Below, piece by piece: positions 63,337-64,000 of a stretch of 64,000 nt of DNA (positions are counted from its first letter, which is position 1; each line of letters starts with the position of its first letter). This DNA is from Verrucomicrobiia bacterium (lineage in GTDB: Bacteria > Verrucomicrobiota > Verrucomicrobiia > Opitutales > Cerasicoccaceae), in NCBI GenBank assembly GCA_030432235.1, contig JAUIHT010000001.1:310001-374000 (forward strand), in the 5' to 3' direction. A program made the translations under genes and the position numbers. A model generated the notes under the pieces. It searched no databases. It had not been told where the DNA came from and worked only from the letters and a program-made list of their open reading frames with translations.

Positions 63337-64000
63337 ATGATACTACTTTTGGGTGCATCAGGGTATGTAGGGGGCGCGTTTCAGAACGTCCTCGCGAATA
63401 TGGATCGACCTTGCTTCGCGGCCAGCCGCTCGGAGCATGGATATGCTACCCGGGAGGGCCTCGCCAAGCTCGTTGCGGAGGTCAAACCGCAGTTTATCGT
63501 CAATTGCGCCGGTTACACTGGCAAGCCCAACGTCGATGCCTGCGAGAGCGACAAGGCCGCCTGCCTGGATGGCAACGCTGTGCTGCCTGGCTATGTGGTG
63601 GAAGCGGCCCGTCAGGCCGGAATCCCCTGGGGGCATGTTTCCAGCGGATGCATCTTTTCGGGAAATGGCCCCGGCGGTGACGGTTTTCGGGAGGATGACG
63701 CGCCGAATTTCTGTTTCCGTACCAACCATTGCAGCTATTATTCCGGCACCAAATCCCTCGGCGAGGAGAGTCTCGGCTACCGCGAGGTCGATGACGGGTC
63801 GGGTCGCCTGAAGTGGCTCTCGGAGCAGGAGGACGGCTTCATCTGGCGTCTGCGCATCCCCTTTGACAACGAGTCGAGCCCGCGCAATTACCTGCAGAAG
63901 CTGATCAACTACAAGCGCCTGCTCTCGGCCACCAATTCGCTCTCTCATCTGGAGGAATTCGCCCGGGCCTGCCTGGACTGCTGGTTCGAGCGCGTGCCTT
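63337..64000 (+). CDS. NDP-sugar epimerase/reductase-like SDR protein (partial, 3' end cut)
   Basis: From ATG 63337 the frame is open for 221 codons to the window end. It has an N-terminal nucleotide-binding motif GASGYVGG (residues 6-13), NCAGYTGKPNVDACE, SSGCIFSGNGPGGDGF and the catalytic Y135xxxK139 in YYSGTKSLGEE. The SGCIF, DDAPNF and RIPFDNESSPRNYLQKLINY motifs recall bifunctional dTDP-4-keto-6-deoxyglucose 3,5-epimerase/4-reductases (plant NRS/ER-like, RmlD-related). It would supply a rhamnose-type deoxysugar to the neighbouring capsule genes. The C-terminus is not in the window. Confidence 0.85.
   Translation, partial: MILLLGASGYVGGAFQNVLANMDRPCFAASRSEHGYATREGLAKLVAEVKPQFIVNCAGYTGKPNVDACESDKAACLDGNAVLPGYVVEAARQAGIPWGHVSSGCIFSGNGPGGDGFREDDAPNFCFRTNHCSYYSGTKSLGEESLGYREVDDGSGRLKWLSEQEDGFIWRLRIPFDNESSPRNYLQKLINYKRLLSATNSLSHLEEFARACLDCWFERVP

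Overview
The window looks like a chromosomal segment of a high-GC, Gram-negative bacterium of the PVC group, most probably Verrucomicrobiota (an Opitutae-type lineage). This is inferred from gene content: an outer-membrane lifestyle (Mla-type lipid transport, tripartite RND efflux, capsule export), a PEP-CTERM protein, an mcsA-mcsB-clpC cluster outside the Firmicutes, and a Chlamydia-like ribonucleotide reductase. That reductase pairs an R1 with repeated ATP-cones with an R2 lacking the radical tyrosine. I saw no rRNA, tRNA, CRISPR array or insertion sequence.

Layout. 0-16.4 kb is mostly housekeeping: a secreted Gly/Tyr-rich protein, a ParDE-like toxin-antitoxin pair, cydAB (bd oxidase), an inositol-monophosphatase-family enzyme, a FliA/WhiG-type sigma factor, a four-gene Mla/MCE lipid-transport operon, tdk, mcsA-mcsB-clpC and a second (Phd/RelE-like) toxin-antitoxin pair. 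16.4-25.9 kb holds a sodium/solute symporter, a CAAX-type M48 protease, a secreted EEP-fold hydrolase, a TIG-like lipoprotein, HemW, a rhomboid protease and a large lipoprotein with a pilin-like helix near its C-terminus. Two copies of a palindromic intergenic repeat lie at 16.3 and 25.2 kb. 25.9-32.5 kb is a TetR-controlled RND efflux operon with a likely operator. 32.5-33.9 kb is an AT-rich patch with one unusual gene carrying a CBM48-like C-terminal domain. 34-41.2 kb carries an acetyltransferase, two secreted proteins with aromatic repeat tails, a glyoxalase-like protein, a UvrD-type helicase, a PEP-CTERM protein followed by a tiny secreted ORF, and a BLUF blue-light receptor.

41.4-47.8 kb is the ribonucleotide reductase region. 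nrdB and nrdA are separated by two opposite-strand genes, but each is preceded by a pair of NrdR-box-like palindromes whose centres are exactly 32 bp apart, so they are probably co-regulated by NrdR.

48-64 kb is a surface-polysaccharide locus. A plus-strand set (WbsX-like protein, GT2, sulfotransferase, methyltransferase) converges on a seven-gene minus-strand operon (GT2, KpsM-, KpsT-, KpsE- and KpsD/Wza-like export proteins, a multidomain glycosyltransferase, sulfotransferase). A divergent NDP-sugar epimerase/reductase gene runs off the window end. Together they suggest ABC-transporter-dependent export of a sulfated, deoxysugar-containing capsule or exopolysaccharide.
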